Shown: positions 52,207 to 60,426, counted from the stretch's first letter. The stretch is DNA of 64,000 nt from Streptomyces sp. SID13726 (GCF_010548375.1 NZ_JAAGLY010000003.1:806001-870000); one strand, 5' to 3'. Numbers and translations: made by a program. Notes: generated by a model from the sequence alone, not told the origin.

Positions 52207-52932
52207 GTGAAACACGTACTCGTCGTGGACGACGACCCCACGGTCTCCGAGGTCGTCGCCGGATATCTGGGCCGGGCGGGATTCGCCGTCGACGTGGCCG
52301 ACGACGGCCCCGCCGCCGTGGCCCGGGCCGCGGTCCGGACGCCGGATCTCGTGGTGCTGGATCTGATGCTGCCCGGTATGGACGGGCTGGAGGTCTGCCG
52401 TCGTATCCGCGCGACCGGACCCGTGCCGGTGATCATGCTGACCGCGCGCGGCGACGAGGAGGACCGTGTCCTCGGCCTGGAGGTCGGCGCGGACGACTAC
52501 GTCACCAAGCCGTTCAGCCCCCGGGAGCTGGTGTTGCGCGTGGAGTCCGTGCTCCGCCGGGCCGGTGCGCCGCCGACTCCTCGCCCCGGGGCGTCGGAGC
52601 CCTGGTTGCGGGCCGGCCCGCTCGCGCTGGACCCCACCGCCCGGCGCGCCACCCGGTACGGCGTCGAACTGGCCCTCACCATCAGGGAGTTCGACCTGCT
52701 GGAGTACTTCCTGCGGCACCCGGGACAGGCCACCAGCAGGGAGCAGCTGATGCAGCGGGTCTGGGGCTGGGAGTTCGGCGATCTGTCGACTGTCACCGTG
52801 CATGTGCGGCGACTGCGCGAGAAGATCGAGGAGGACCCGGCAGGCCCCCTGCTGATCAGCACGGTGTGGGGGATCGGCTACCGGTTCGACGCTCCCCGCG
52901 CGCAGGAGGACGAGGTGGGTCGTGCTCGGTGA
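52207..52932 (+). CDS. OmpR/PhoB-family response regulator
   Basis: A 241-aa regulator from a GTG. The receiver has the acidic pocket D8-D10 and phosphoacceptor D52 (LVVLDLMLPGMDGLEV), and KPF (DDYVTKPFSP). The C-terminal winged helix contains ALTIREFDLLEYFLRHPGQA and TVTVHVRRLREKIEEDP. It overlaps the kinase gene by 11 bp. A direct-repeat element in front of its own gene recurs upstream of the epimerase, membrane protein and beta-propeller genes nearby, so these are its likely targets. Signal unknown; the surrounding genes point to the cell surface. Confidence 0.92.
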   Translation: MKHVLVVDDDPTVSEVVAGYLGRAGFAVDVADDGPAAVARAAVRTPDLVVLDLMLPGMDGLEVCRRIRATGPVPVIMLTARGDEEDRVLGLEVGADDYVTKPFSPRELVLRVESVLRRAGAPPTPRPGASEPWLRAGPLALDPTARRATRYGVELALTIREFDLLEYFLRHPGQATSREQLMQRVWGWEFGDLSTVTVHVRRLREKIEEDPAGPLLISTVWGIGYRFDAPRAQEDEVGRAR

Positions 52933-54034
52933 CACGCTGCTCATAGCGCTCTACGCGGCGATCGGCGCGGCAGGTGCCGGACTCGTCGGAGTGGCCGCCC
53001 TGCGGGTGCTGCGGCACCGGTCCGTGGCCGCGTCGCTGGCCGTGGTCGCCGCCGTCACCGTGGCGGCGATGCTCGCCGGGACCATGCTCGTGTCGTGGGC
53101 GATGTTCCTGTCCGACCACGACCTGTGGGTGGTGACCATGGTGTGCGCCATGGCCACGGTCGTCTCGCTCGTCGTGGCCCTCCTGCTGGGGCGCAGTGTG
53201 GTGCGCGGCAGCCGGGAGCTGACCGAGGCCACCCGCGCCCTGGGCGACGACGGCAGTTTCACCCCGCCCGTCGCCGCACCCACCGCCGAACTCGCCGATC
53301 TGAGCCGCCAGTTGGCCGCCACCAGCGCCAGACTCGCCGCGTCCAGGGAACGCGAGCGGACCCTGGAGGCATCCCGGCGCGAGCTGGTCGCCTGGATCTC
53401 CCACGATCTGCGCACTCCGCTGGCGGGCCTCCAGGCGATGACGGAGGCCCTGGAGGACGGCATGGTCGACGACCCGCGCGTCTACCACACCCGTATCCGC
53501 ACGGAGGTGGGCCGCATGACCTCCATGGTCAGCGACCTGTTCGAACTCTCCCGCATCCAGGCGGGCGTGCTCACCCTCACCCCGGCCCGGATGTCGGTCT
53601 ACGACCTGGTCGGCGACGCCATCGCCGGCGTCGACGCGCTGGCCAGGGAGCACGGGGTACGGCTCGTGGGCCACGGCGTCGAACCCGTACCGGTGGAGGT
53701 CGACGGCCGTGAGATGTCCCGCGTCCTCGCCAACCTGCTGGTCAACGCGATCCGCCGGACTCCGGCCGACGGCACGGTCGCGGTCGCGGCCCACCGGGAG
53801 GCGGACCGGGTGGTGCTCTCGGTGACCGACGGCTGCGGCGGCATCCGCCCCGAGGATCTCCCCCGCGTCTTCGACACCGGCTGGCGCGGAACCGACGCCC
53901 GCACCCCGCCGGCCGGGGCGGGGCTCGGGCTGGCCATCGTGCGGGGCATCGTGGAGGCCCATCAGGGACGGGCGGCCGTGAGCAATGTGCCGGGCGGGTG
54001 CCGGTTCGAGGTGCATCTGCCGGCGGCGGGGTGA
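52922..54034 (+). CDS. sensor histidine kinase
   Basis: A 370-aa kinase, GTG start. Two helices near the N-terminus (about 3-30, 37-62) and a third at 69-91 give an unusually short extracytoplasmic part, so the signal may be sensed within the membrane. A HAMP-like linker follows. H-box with H161 (AWISHDLRTPLAG), N-box (LANLLVNAIRRTP), G-boxes (VTDGCGGIRPEDL, GAGLGLAIVRGIV). It partners the response regulator immediately upstream and shares its transcript. Confidence 0.92.
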   Translation: MLGDTLLIALYAAIGAAGAGLVGVAALRVLRHRSVAASLAVVAAVTVAAMLAGTMLVSWAMFLSDHDLWVVTMVCAMATVVSLVVALLLGRSVVRGSRELTEATRALGDDGSFTPPVAAPTAELADLSRQLAATSARLAASRERERTLEASRRELVAWISHDLRTPLAGLQAMTEALEDGMVDDPRVYHTRIRTEVGRMTSMVSDLFELSRIQAGVLTLTPARMSVYDLVGDAIAGVDALAREHGVRLVGHGVEPVPVEVDGREMSRVLANLLVNAIRRTPADGTVAVAAHREADRVVLSVTDGCGGIRPEDLPRVFDTGWRGTDARTPPAGAGLGLAIVRGIVEAHQGRAAVSNVPGGCRFEVHLPAAG

Positions 54035-54072
54035 GGTGGGGGTGCTCTGAGGTGGGGGTGCTGTGAGGTGGG
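54035..54072. repeat. short GAGGTGGGGGT tandem repeats
   Basis: Three near-copies of a ~16-bp unit (gtgaggtgggggtgct-type) directly after the histidine kinase stop. Probably slippage products in the space between convergent genes; no promoter or hairpin seen. Confidence 0.5.
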
Positions 54073-54148
54073 GGTCAGGAGGAGTGCGAGGCGCTGCGGG
54101 GCGAGACAGGGCGGGCCGAGGATGAGCCCCCTGCGGAACCCCTCCGCC

Positions 54149-55201
54149 TCACCCGGCCCGCAGCTCCGCCGTAGCGAACTCCCCCATGCCGTCCTCGAAT
54201 TCGACCCGCGGCTTCCAGCCGAGTTCGTCGCGCAGCCGTTGCGAGGAGGCGGTGATGTGGCGGACGTCGCCGAGCCGGTACTCCCCCGTCACGACCGGTT
54301 CGGGGCCGCCGTACGCCAGGGCCAGCGCGGCTGCCATCTCGCCCACGGTGTGGGGTAGTCCGCTGCCCGCGTTGTAGGCCCGCAGCGCGCCCTCGGGAAG
54401 TCCGCGGGTTCCGTCCAGCGCCGCGAGGTTGGCGCCCGCGATGTCCCGTACGTGGACGAAGTCCCGCCGCTGCCCGCCGTCCTCGAAGACGCGCGGTGCC
54501 GCACCGCGGGCGAGCGCGGACCGGAACAGGGAGGCGACACCGGCGTAGGGGGTGTCGCGCGGCATGCCCGGGCCGTACACGTTGTGGTAGCGAAGGGCGG
54601 CGACCCGGCCGCCGGTGGCCCGCGCCCACGCGGCGGCGAGGTGCTCCTGGGCCAGCTTGGTGGCCGCGTACACGTTGCGCGGATCGGCCGGGGCGTCCTC
54701 CCCCACCAGGCCGGAGGCCAGCGCCTCACCGCAGTGCGGGCACGGCGGCTCGAAGTCGCCGGCCTCCAGAGCGGCGGGCCGGCGCGGACCGGGCCGTACG
54801 ACTCCGTGCCGCACGCAGACGTAGCGCCCCTCGCCGTAGACCACCATCGAACTCGCCAGCACCAGACGCCGTACGCCGGCCCCGGCCATGCCCGCCAGGA
54901 GCACGGCGGTACCGAGGTCGTTGCAGCTCACGTAGTCGGGCGCGTCGGCGAAGTCCTTGCCGAGACCGACCATGGCGGCCTGGTGGCAGACGGCGTCCAC
55001 GCCTCGCAGGGCGTCGGCAACCGCCCCCTTGTCCCGGACGTCGGCGTGCCGCCAGTCCACCTCTTCGGGGATCGCCGGGGGCGTGCGGTGGGCGGTGGGC
55101 AGGAGGGCGTCGAGGACCCTCACCTCGTGCCCGGCGTCGACAAGAGCGGTGACGATGTGCGAGCCGATGAAGCCCGCACCTCCGGTGACCAGGATCAACA
55201 T
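54149..55201 (-). CDS. NAD-dependent sugar epimerase/dehydratase with Cys-rich insertion
   Basis: A 350-aa extended short-chain dehydrogenase. NAD loop GGAGFIGSH (7-15), catalytic YxxxK Y178-A-A-T-K182, and SSMVVYGEG (118-126). Between residues 126 and 165 is an insertion containing C129, H132 and the pair C154-P-H-C157, resembling a zinc-ribbon knuckle not seen in ordinary UDP-sugar epimerases. Probable substrate: nucleotide sugar for the surface-glycosylation genes. A direct-repeat element lies 51 bp upstream of the ATG, linking it to the neighbouring two-component system. Confidence 0.88.
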   Translation of the reverse strand: MLILVTGGAGFIGSHIVTALVDAGHEVRVLDALLPTAHRTPPAIPEEVDWRHADVRDKGAVADALRGVDAVCHQAAMVGLGKDFADAPDYVSCNDLGTAVLLAGMAGAGVRRLVLASSMVVYGEGRYVCVRHGVVRPGPRRPAALEAGDFEPPCPHCGEALASGLVGEDAPADPRNVYAATKLAQEHLAAAWARATGGRVAALRYHNVYGPGMPRDTPYAGVASLFRSALARGAAPRVFEDGGQRRDFVHVRDIAGANLAALDGTRGLPEGALRAYNAGSGLPHTVGEMAAALALAYGGPEPVVTGEYRLGDVRHITASSQRLRDELGWKPRVEFEDGMGEFATAELRAG

Positions 55202-55251
55202 GGCTACGACGGTAGGACCTTACAGCCAGTCGCGGACCGTACGAGCCGGGA

Positions 55252-55269
55252 ACGTCAGGGGTTCGTAAG
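55252..55269 (-). promoter_or_regulatory. direct-repeat element site 2 (upstream of epimerase)
   Basis: On the minus strand CTTACGA-accc-CTGACGT, 16 of 18 bases like site 1 outside the spacer. It sits 51 bp before the epimerase ATG and overlaps the 3' end of the membrane protein gene. Confidence 0.6.
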
Positions 55270-55857
55270 GCTTATGGTCGGCCGGAAAGCGACCGTCGTC
55301 AGCAGAGCGAACGCCACGGCGAAGCCGATCATCGTCATCACTCCCCTGGGCCAGAAGATGTGGCTGTCCACGAACGACCAGCACGCGACGGCCAGAACGG
55401 AGGCGCCCGGCAACACCCGCGCACCGTGCCGTCGCCACAGCACCACACACGTGGCGAGCGAGGCGACAGCCAGTCCGTACACCCCGGCCCGCCCCAACTG
55501 GTCCCCCATGGCGAAGAGTTGACCTGCGGCCCCATGGACACCGTGATCCACGACGGCGCCCGCGGAGATGCCCGCCACCGCGTCCAGGCCGGAGTAGTAG
55601 GCGGCGAAGAAGAGACATCCCGCCCAGGACACCACCGTCAACGCCCCGTCGACGTCGCGGCGCGGCCTGCCCCACACGGGGACCAGCAGTCCGAGGACGA
55701 GGAGCGGGAAGACCGGGAGCAGGACGACGTGCAGCCCGGCCCACCGGCCCGCCGTGGTCGTCGTCAGATGCAGTGGATGCACTACACCGGCGGCGGCCAG
55801 GAGGAGCGGTGGGGCGGTCACGAGAAGCAGCACACACACGGTGCGGAAGGGGCGCAT
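55255..55857 (-). CDS. multi-pass membrane protein, unknown function
   Basis: A 200-aa protein with about six helices: VCVLLLVTAPPLLLAAAGVV, LHVVLLPVFPLLVLGLLVPV, then two His/Asp-containing segments (YYSGLDAVAGISAGAV, DHGVHGAAGQLFAMG) and three further helices (AGVYGLAVASLATCVVLW, VLPGASVLAVACWSFV, GVMTMIGFAVAFALLTTVAF). HPLHL and DSHIFWP flank membrane segments, so a heme or metal site is possible but unproven. It lies upstream of the epimerase on the same strand with 53 bp between. A near-perfect direct-repeat element is 51 bp ahead of its ATG. Confidence 0.78.
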   Translation of the reverse strand: MRPFRTVCVLLLVTAPPLLLAAAGVVHPLHLTTTTAGRWAGLHVVLLPVFPLLVLGLLVPVWGRPRRDVDGALTVVSWAGCLFFAAYYSGLDAVAGISAGAVVDHGVHGAAGQLFAMGDQLGRAGVYGLAVASLATCVVLWRRHGARVLPGASVLAVACWSFVDSHIFWPRGVMTMIGFAVAFALLTTVAFRPTISLTNP

Positions 55858-55907
55858 GTCGTGACGCTAGGCCGCGGCCCGCCGCCCCGACCCGGCTTGC
55901 CCCCGCG

Positions 55908-55925
55908 CCGTAAGGCACCCGTAAG
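55908..55925 (-). promoter_or_regulatory. direct-repeat element site 3 (upstream of membrane protein)
   Basis: The minus strand reads CTTACGG-gtgc-CTTACGG, two identical 7-mers 11 bp apart, the best copy in the window. It is 51 bp from the ATG at 55857. Confidence 0.65.
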
Positions 55926-55939
55926 ACGCCCGGCCGGGA

Positions 55940-56344
55940 TCAGCCATCAGGGCGGCCACGCCCCCGCGCGAGCCTCCGCCCCAGCCTCCACAGGGCGGTC
56001 ACCGCAGCCACCACCCCCAGCGCGATCAGCCAGTTGCGCGGATAGTCCAGCGGCAGCACCGACGGGTTCGCCGGCCGCCCCGGCCGCAGCAGCACCGGCA
56101 GGGCCACCGCCGTCAGCGCGCCCGCGACCAGCAGGCTGCCGCGGACCGGCCCTCGCGCGCCTCCGCGCACCAGCAGCAGCCCGGCCAGCAGCACCAAGGG
56201 GGCGATCACCGCGTCGTGGAGGAGTACCGCCCCGGCCAGCCACACGAGTACGTCCGGGACGTCACCGGCCTCGACCAGCAGGAGCGCCCCGACTCCCATG
56301 AGCGCCACGCCCACCGCGCCCACGGCCACGCGCGGCGCGCTCAT
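55940..56344 (-). CDS. small membrane protein coupled to molybdopterin oxidoreductase
   Basis: A 134-aa protein with three to four helices (VAVGAVGVALMGVGALLLVE, LVWLAGAVLLHDAVIAPLVL, SLLVAGALTAVALPVLL, WLIALGVVAAVTALW). It starts inside the stop of the oxidoreductase gene (ATGA), so the two proteins are probably made in equal amount and may form one complex. The His-Asp in LLHDAVIAP could face the membrane centre. No domain recognised. Confidence 0.75.
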   Translation of the reverse strand: MSAPRVAVGAVGVALMGVGALLLVEAGDVPDVLVWLAGAVLLHDAVIAPLVLLAGLLLVRGGARGPVRGSLLVAGALTAVALPVLLRPGRPANPSVLPLDYPRNWLIALGVVAAVTALWRLGRRLARGRGRPDG

Positions 56345-57477
56345 GCCACCACCTCCAGGCGGCCGACCCACTTGGTCTGGAGCACACCCGGCCGGTCGGG
56401 CGCGATGAGCCGCGCGGGATAGCCGTGGTCGGGGTCGAGTTCCTCGCCGTTCAGCCGCAGCGCGAGCAGCGTCAGCGGGTCCCGAGCATGCCGGTGCCCC
56501 ATCTCCGACACCCGGTAGCCACCCCTCAGCTGCAACGACACCACCCGTACCCGCGCCTGTTCGGGTACGCCCGCGCGCTCCAGGAGATCCGCGACGCGTA
56601 CGCCGGTCCAGCGCGCCGACCTGCTCCAGCCCTCCACGCAGGCGATCGGCAGCTCCACCTCGTGCTGGGGCAGCGCGCGCAGTTCGTCCAGCGTCAGGGT
56701 GTACGGCCGCGGGCCGGCCACCGTCAGGCGGTACTCCTCGTGGGCGATCCGGCCGACTCCGGCCGCGGCGGCGGTGCGGTTGACGGGCAGGGTCTGTGGA
56801 CCTTTGTCCGGGTGCCGGGGAGCGAAGAGGATGAAGCCCTTCAGAGGCGTGAACGACTGGCCGACGGTCGTGAGCGTGACGGCTCCGACCGCCGCGGTCA
56901 GCGCGGCCAGCAGCGAGCGCCGGTCGGGTTCGTCCACGGCCGGCAGGGCGAGGGTGCCCGGTGAACGGCGGGTCCAATGGGCCCTGATTTCCGGGGACTT
57001 CACCGCGATGTGCAGCAGCAGCGCCCCGACGACCAGCCACCCCACCGCGTAGTGCACCGGCACGAACGAGAACGGCCACGGGTACCACTGCGCCGTGTTG
57101 AGCAGCCCGGTCGCGAGCTCGAAGACGGCACCGGCGACGAGTACGGCGACCGACAGTCGCTCCAGGGCGTGCCGGACCGAGCGCAGCGCGGGCCACTCGA
57201 ACAACCGCGGGTACACGGTCCACAACTTCGCGAGCAGCAGCGGGATCGCCGCGATGCCGGAGGCGACGTGCAGGCCCTGAGTGAGCCGGTATCCCCAGAC
57301 GGGTCGGCTCGGGAGGTCGTCGGCGAGCCATCCTGGCGGGTGCTGCATGAAGTGGCTGACGAGACCGGTGAGGAAGCAGACGGCGAAGGCCGGGCCCAGC
57401 CATCGGCCGATCACCGTCGCGGTCCGGGCGTCGTGCAGTCCGCCCTTGAACACCGGTGGAGTGACGCGTGGTTTCAT
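56341..57477 (-). CDS. membrane-anchored molybdopterin-dependent oxidoreductase (SUOX-like)
   Basis: A 378-aa protein from the ATG of MKPRVTPP (an upstream ATG at 57486 or 57543 is possible). The N-terminal ~190 residues have four to five helices with His-bearing segments (LVSHFMQHPP, GLHVASGIAAIPL, VPVHYAVGWLVVGALLLHI), like a cytochrome b561-type electron carrier. The C-terminal sulfite-oxidase-fold domain has the Mo-ligand Cys C280 in IACVEGWSRSARWTG, and VSLQLRGGYRVSEM, then PARLIAPDRPGVLQTKWVG. This is a fused membrane cytochrome plus Mo enzyme, probably facing outside. Substrate unknown (sulfoxide or similar). A CTTACGG element in reversed orientation lies 47 bp upstream. Confidence 0.85.
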   Translation of the reverse strand: MKPRVTPPVFKGGLHDARTATVIGRWLGPAFAVCFLTGLVSHFMQHPPGWLADDLPSRPVWGYRLTQGLHVASGIAAIPLLLAKLWTVYPRLFEWPALRSVRHALERLSVAVLVAGAVFELATGLLNTAQWYPWPFSFVPVHYAVGWLVVGALLLHIAVKSPEIRAHWTRRSPGTLALPAVDEPDRRSLLAALTAAVGAVTLTTVGQSFTPLKGFILFAPRHPDKGPQTLPVNRTAAAAGVGRIAHEEYRLTVAGPRPYTLTLDELRALPQHEVELPIACVEGWSRSARWTGVRVADLLERAGVPEQARVRVVSLQLRGGYRVSEMGHRHARDPLTLLALRLNGEELDPDHGYPARLIAPDRPGVLQTKWVGRLEVVA

Positions 57478-57546
57478 GCCTCCCATCCCACCGGCCGCAC
57501 GGCCTTTCCGGAACAAAGGAACTCTTACGGAACAAGGACGCATAAC

Positions 57547-57578
57547 GGCGCCCCGGAGGAAGTCCCCTCCGGGGCGCC
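57547..57578 (-). terminator. hairpin terminator of beta-propeller gene
   Basis: GGCGCCCCGGAGG (57547-57559) pairs perfectly with CCTCCGGGGCGCC (57566-57578), loop AAGTCC. It lies 22 bp past the stop codon at 57601, between that gene and the oxidoreductase. Confidence 0.75.
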
Positions 57579-57600
57579 GTGTGTCGCGGCGGCCGCTTTC

Positions 57601-58797
57601 TTACACCGCGACGATGCCCTCCATGCCGGACTCGGCGAAGGGGGGCAGTCCTGTGAGGGTGGTGACCTTGGTGAGCGAGCCGTTCCTGCCGACCCTGAAC
57701 CCGTCGACCGTGCCCGAGGTGGCGTTCTGCACGTACAGGAACCTCTCGTCCCGTGTCACCGCCAGGTCGATGACACCCTGCGACTTCCCGGAGGGCGGCG
57801 TGGCGATGCCGACGCGGTCGGTGAGGGCCAGCTTCCCGTGCCGGTCGGTGCGGTAGCCAGTGACCGTGGAGTTGCCGGTGTTCCCGCCGAAGAAGAAGTC
57901 ACCCGCGCGCTCCAGCCAGCAGAGCGTCTCCTGGCCGTTGGGCAGGGGCTTCTGGAGGACCTTGAGGGTGCCGTCGCGGCGCACGGCGTACGTGGTCACG
58001 GTGGACTTCTCCGCCTCGGCCACCAGCATGCGGCCCGACTTGTCGAAGGTGATCGCGAACGGCACACCGCCGGCCGACTTGTTGACCACAGCGCGGGGTG
58101 CGGGCCGCCCGTCGCGCCCTATCGGGAAGACCTCGACGGTGTTGGCGGACTTGGTGGTGACCACCAGGTCCCGCCCGTCCGGCGTGAACGCGACCTGACC
58201 GGGCGAACTGCTGAACAACGGGACCTTCTTGTTGTGCAGCCCCAGCGAACGGTACGAGCCGCCGAGCGGCTTCAGTCCCCCGGCAGTGACACGGAACCCC
58301 TGGACGCTTCCGCTGCCGCCCGCGTTCATCACGTACGCGAGGTCGCCGGACACGGCGATCGACGACGGGAAGTCCCCGCCGGAGCGCACCACTTGACGGT
58401 CCGTCAACTCACTTCCCCGCACCCGGAACGAAGTCACCGTGCCACTGCCCGCGTTGACCGCCAGGAGCCGCTGGGACCGGTCGTCGTAGACGAGCGAACC
58501 CTGTGAGGCGAGGGAGTCGGTGGGCGCGTCCACCTGGTCACCGCCCTTGCCTCCGGTCGCGTAGGTGCCCGCGGCGGACAGTACGCCGTCGTCGCCCCGC
58601 GCGAAGACGTGGACGGTGTTGCCGGCCAGCTCGTTGCCCTGCACGAACACGGCGTGGTCGGCGCCGTTCCGGTGTGCGGGCTCGTTCGCCGAGGCGATGG
58701 TCACCGCCCCCACCACGGCGGCCGCCCCGAGGATCCCGGCTCCGGCGACGCCCAACCGGACCTTCATCGGCGACCTGCGCCTGGTGTGCCTGCTCAT
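57601..58797 (-). CDS. secreted seven-bladed beta-propeller (lactonase-like) protein
   Basis: A 398-aa exported protein. A twin-basic N-terminus (MSRHTRRRSPMKVRLG) and hydrophobic core (AGAGILGAAAVVGAVTIASA) precede cleavage near residue 38. The rest is repeated ~45-residue blades: VNAGSGTVTSFRVRGSEL, VMNAGGSGSVQGFRV, VTTKSANTVEVFPIGRDG, VQNATSGTVDGFRVGRNG share a strand-turn pattern like 6-phosphogluconolactonase/YncE proteins. Enzymatic residues are not evident; it may bind a ligand at the cell surface. Two direct-repeat elements lie 77-115 bp upstream, suggesting control by the two-component system. Confidence 0.85.
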   Translation of the reverse strand: MSRHTRRRSPMKVRLGVAGAGILGAAAVVGAVTIASANEPAHRNGADHAVFVQGNELAGNTVHVFARGDDGVLSAAGTYATGGKGGDQVDAPTDSLASQGSLVYDDRSQRLLAVNAGSGTVTSFRVRGSELTDRQVVRSGGDFPSSIAVSGDLAYVMNAGGSGSVQGFRVTAGGLKPLGGSYRSLGLHNKKVPLFSSSPGQVAFTPDGRDLVVTTKSANTVEVFPIGRDGRPAPRAVVNKSAGGVPFAITFDKSGRMLVAEAEKSTVTTYAVRRDGTLKVLQKPLPNGQETLCWLERAGDFFFGGNTGNSTVTGYRTDRHGKLALTDRVGIATPPSGKSQGVIDLAVTRDERFLYVQNATSGTVDGFRVGRNGSLTKVTTLTGLPPFAESGMEGIVAV

Positions 58798-58873
58798 GCG
58801 GTAGTCCTCCTGTACTCACCAGCCACCCGCTGCGGCTGACCGACGGAGCCAGAGTGGTCCGTGGGACGGGAAG

Positions 58874-58911
58874 ACATCAGGGGTTCGGCCGCCACGTCAC
58901 CGTCTCGTAAG
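58874..58911 (-). promoter_or_regulatory. direct-repeat element site 4, tandem pair (upstream of beta-propeller)
   Basis: On the minus strand CTTACGA-gacg-GTGACGT (58911-58894) and a weaker copy CGGCCGA-accc-CTGATGT (58891-58874). The element is 77-97 bp from the ATG at 58797. Confidence 0.5.
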
Positions 58912-58932
58912 AACCTCCCGCTCCCCGTCGCC

Positions 58933-58958
58933 GCGCCTACTGCGCCCGCAGTAGGCGC
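58933..58958. terminator. perfect inverted repeat, possible terminator
   Basis: GCGCCTACTGC (58933-58943) and GCAGTAGGCGC (58948-58958) around GCCC. It lies between two minus-strand genes, so it could terminate the binding-protein transcript before the beta-propeller promoter. Confidence 0.5.
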
Positions 58959-59127
58959 GAGGGACTGCGACCGCCCGACGACGAGAGATCGGCCTCGGCG
59001 CCGGGGTCGGCGCGGCCGACAGCGCCTTCAGCAACAGCTCGACCTCACAGGACACCGACTCCACGAAGACGACGGCCCTGTTCCAGGGGGCACCGCGGGC
59101 GCGACCGGCGCGGTGGTGCGCTTCTCG

Positions 59128-59210
59128 GCACCCACTCACCTCGCACCCACTCACCCCGCACGTCGCACCCCGCACCCCGCACCCCGCACGTCGCACGCCG
59201 CACGCCGCAC
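59128..59210. repeat. CGCAC-type tandem repeats
   Basis: Irregular repeats of CCCGCAC, CACCCACTCACC and CGTCGCAC units. Probably non-coding slippage; too short and uneven for a CRISPR array. Confidence 0.6.
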
Positions 59211-59238
59211 CGAGCCTGCCGACGAACCGCCGCCTCGC

Positions 59239-60348
59239 CTAACGACCTCCGGGATGCAGCCCCAGCCACCCCGGAGACGGCGCCCCCGCGACCTCTCCGA
59301 CGTACAGCGTCAGCTGCTGCCGGAAGCGCTCGGCCAGGGCCCGGTCATCCATGAACTCGGCGAAGCCGTTCAGGTGGGCGTTGGGGTAGTCCCAGATGGG
59401 CCGGTAGCCGGAGTGCGGGGCGACGTCGGTGCGGACGGACCACATGTAGAAGTCGGACTGGGTCTGCTTCGACAGCCACCAGTTCAGGTAGAGCTTGGCG
59501 GCGGCCGGGTGCCGTGCGTCCTTGAAGATGGCGGCGCGCTGGGCCCAGGCCATGAAGGGATCGTGCTTCGGGACGACGAAGCGGGTCTTCACCCCGGCGA
59601 CCGGGGTGAGCATGCCGTCCGTACCGAGGGCGACGGCCGCGGTGCCCGCCTCGACCCGGTCAGCCGGTTCCTGCGTACCCCGTACCCATGCCACGTCCTG
59701 GGCGACGAACCGCCGCAGCCAGTCCCAGCCGTACTTGTCGACGAGGGTCTTGTAGAGGTACAGGACCGCGTCGTCGTCGTTCGGATACGTCGAGACGATC
59801 CTCCCCTTCCAACGCGGGTCGAGCAGGTCCTGTGCGCCGCGGGGCGGGGTGGAGCCGGCCTTGTCGACGTTGTAGATGGTGGAGAAGGCGTCGACGAAGA
59901 TGCCGGTCCAGGCGCCGTCGGGGTCCTTGAAGGCGGGGTGCACACGGGAGAAGCCGGCCGGCTTGTAGCGCAGCAGCGCACCTTCGCGCTTCCACCGGGG
60001 GAAGTCCTGAAGGGTCTGCAACTGCACCACGTCCGGCACCAGGGTGCCCGTGGCCAGCTGGTTGTCGATGCGGGCGTCGTGGAACTTGCTGTAGTCCACG
60101 ACGATGTTCAGCGTGATCCCGGGGAAGGCCTTCTCGAACGCGGCCTTGTTGCCGTCCTGCTGGTTCGCGGTGTCACCCCCCGCGTACACGGTGAGGGTGC
60201 CGCCCTCCGCCTTCGCCTCGCGGTACAGCTGCCGCAGGCTCTTCGTCTCCTCTCCGCGCGTCACGGCGTGTCCCGTTCCGGTGCCCAGCGCGGCTCCGGC
60301 GGCCGTGAGCGAACCCGCGACGAGGACCTGACGTCGTCCCACAGGCAT
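59239..60348 (-). CDS. ABC transporter extracellular binding protein, iron-type
   Basis: A 369-aa family 1 binding protein. Start (ATG 60348, MPVGRRQVLVAG) is chosen for the AAGGGA site; a longer frame adds non-signal sequence. The RRQVLVAGSLTAAGAALG segment is a Tat-like signal. Mature features TLTVYAGGDTANQQ, FPGITLNIVVDYS, WTGIFVDAFSTIYNVDK and KLYLNWWLSKQTQ match ferric-ion or putrescine-type binders. No permease or ATPase gene is linked. Divergent from a MarR regulator with a palindromic site between them (60390-60426), so it may be MarR-controlled. Ligand unproven. Confidence 0.83.
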   Translation of the reverse strand: MPVGRRQVLVAGSLTAAGAALGTGTGHAVTRGEETKSLRQLYREAKAEGGTLTVYAGGDTANQQDGNKAAFEKAFPGITLNIVVDYSKFHDARIDNQLATGTLVPDVVQLQTLQDFPRWKREGALLRYKPAGFSRVHPAFKDPDGAWTGIFVDAFSTIYNVDKAGSTPPRGAQDLLDPRWKGRIVSTYPNDDDAVLYLYKTLVDKYGWDWLRRFVAQDVAWVRGTQEPADRVEAGTAAVALGTDGMLTPVAGVKTRFVVPKHDPFMAWAQRAAIFKDARHPAAAKLYLNWWLSKQTQSDFYMWSVRTDVAPHSGYRPIWDYPNAHLNGFAEFMDDRALAERFRQQLTLYVGEVAGAPSPGWLGLHPGGR

Positions 60349-60389
60349 GGGCCATCCCTTCGGTTCGGTGCGATGTCTGCCGTCAAAAC

Positions 60390-60426
60390 TAGCTTCCACA
60401 GAAGCTTTATTTCAAACTTCAAGCTA
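60390..60426. promoter_or_regulatory. MarR-type operator between binding protein and marR
   Basis: TAGCTT (60390-60395) and AAGCTA (60421-60426) enclose a second pair GAAG (60401-60404) / CTTC (60417-60420). The AT-rich centre lies 42 bp from the binding-protein start and 70 bp from the marR start. Confidence 0.5.

Larger units (their letters stand above)
58798..59238. other. 441-bp intergenic region between beta-propeller and binding-protein genes
   Basis: Holds the direct-repeat elements (58874-58911), a perfect hairpin (58933-58958), and a run of CGCAC-type repeats (59128-59210). A natural-looking stretch in one plus frame (near 58995-59070, IGLGAGVGAADSAFSNSSTS) has no start or ribosome site and may be a decayed gene. 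Confidence 0.5.

Noticed and set aside
57524-57541. Fifth direct-repeat element upstream of the Mo oxidoreductase
   Set aside because: CTTACGG is present but in the opposite orientation to the gene, and the second half (AGGACGC) matches poorly.
58960-59110. Possible secreted protein gene in the beta-propeller upstream region
   Set aside because: Natural-looking for about 25 residues only, without start codon, ribosome site or stop-compatible continuation.
59128-59210. Possible CRISPR array
   Set aside because: Units are 5-12 bp, irregular and without unique spacers; no cas genes in the window.
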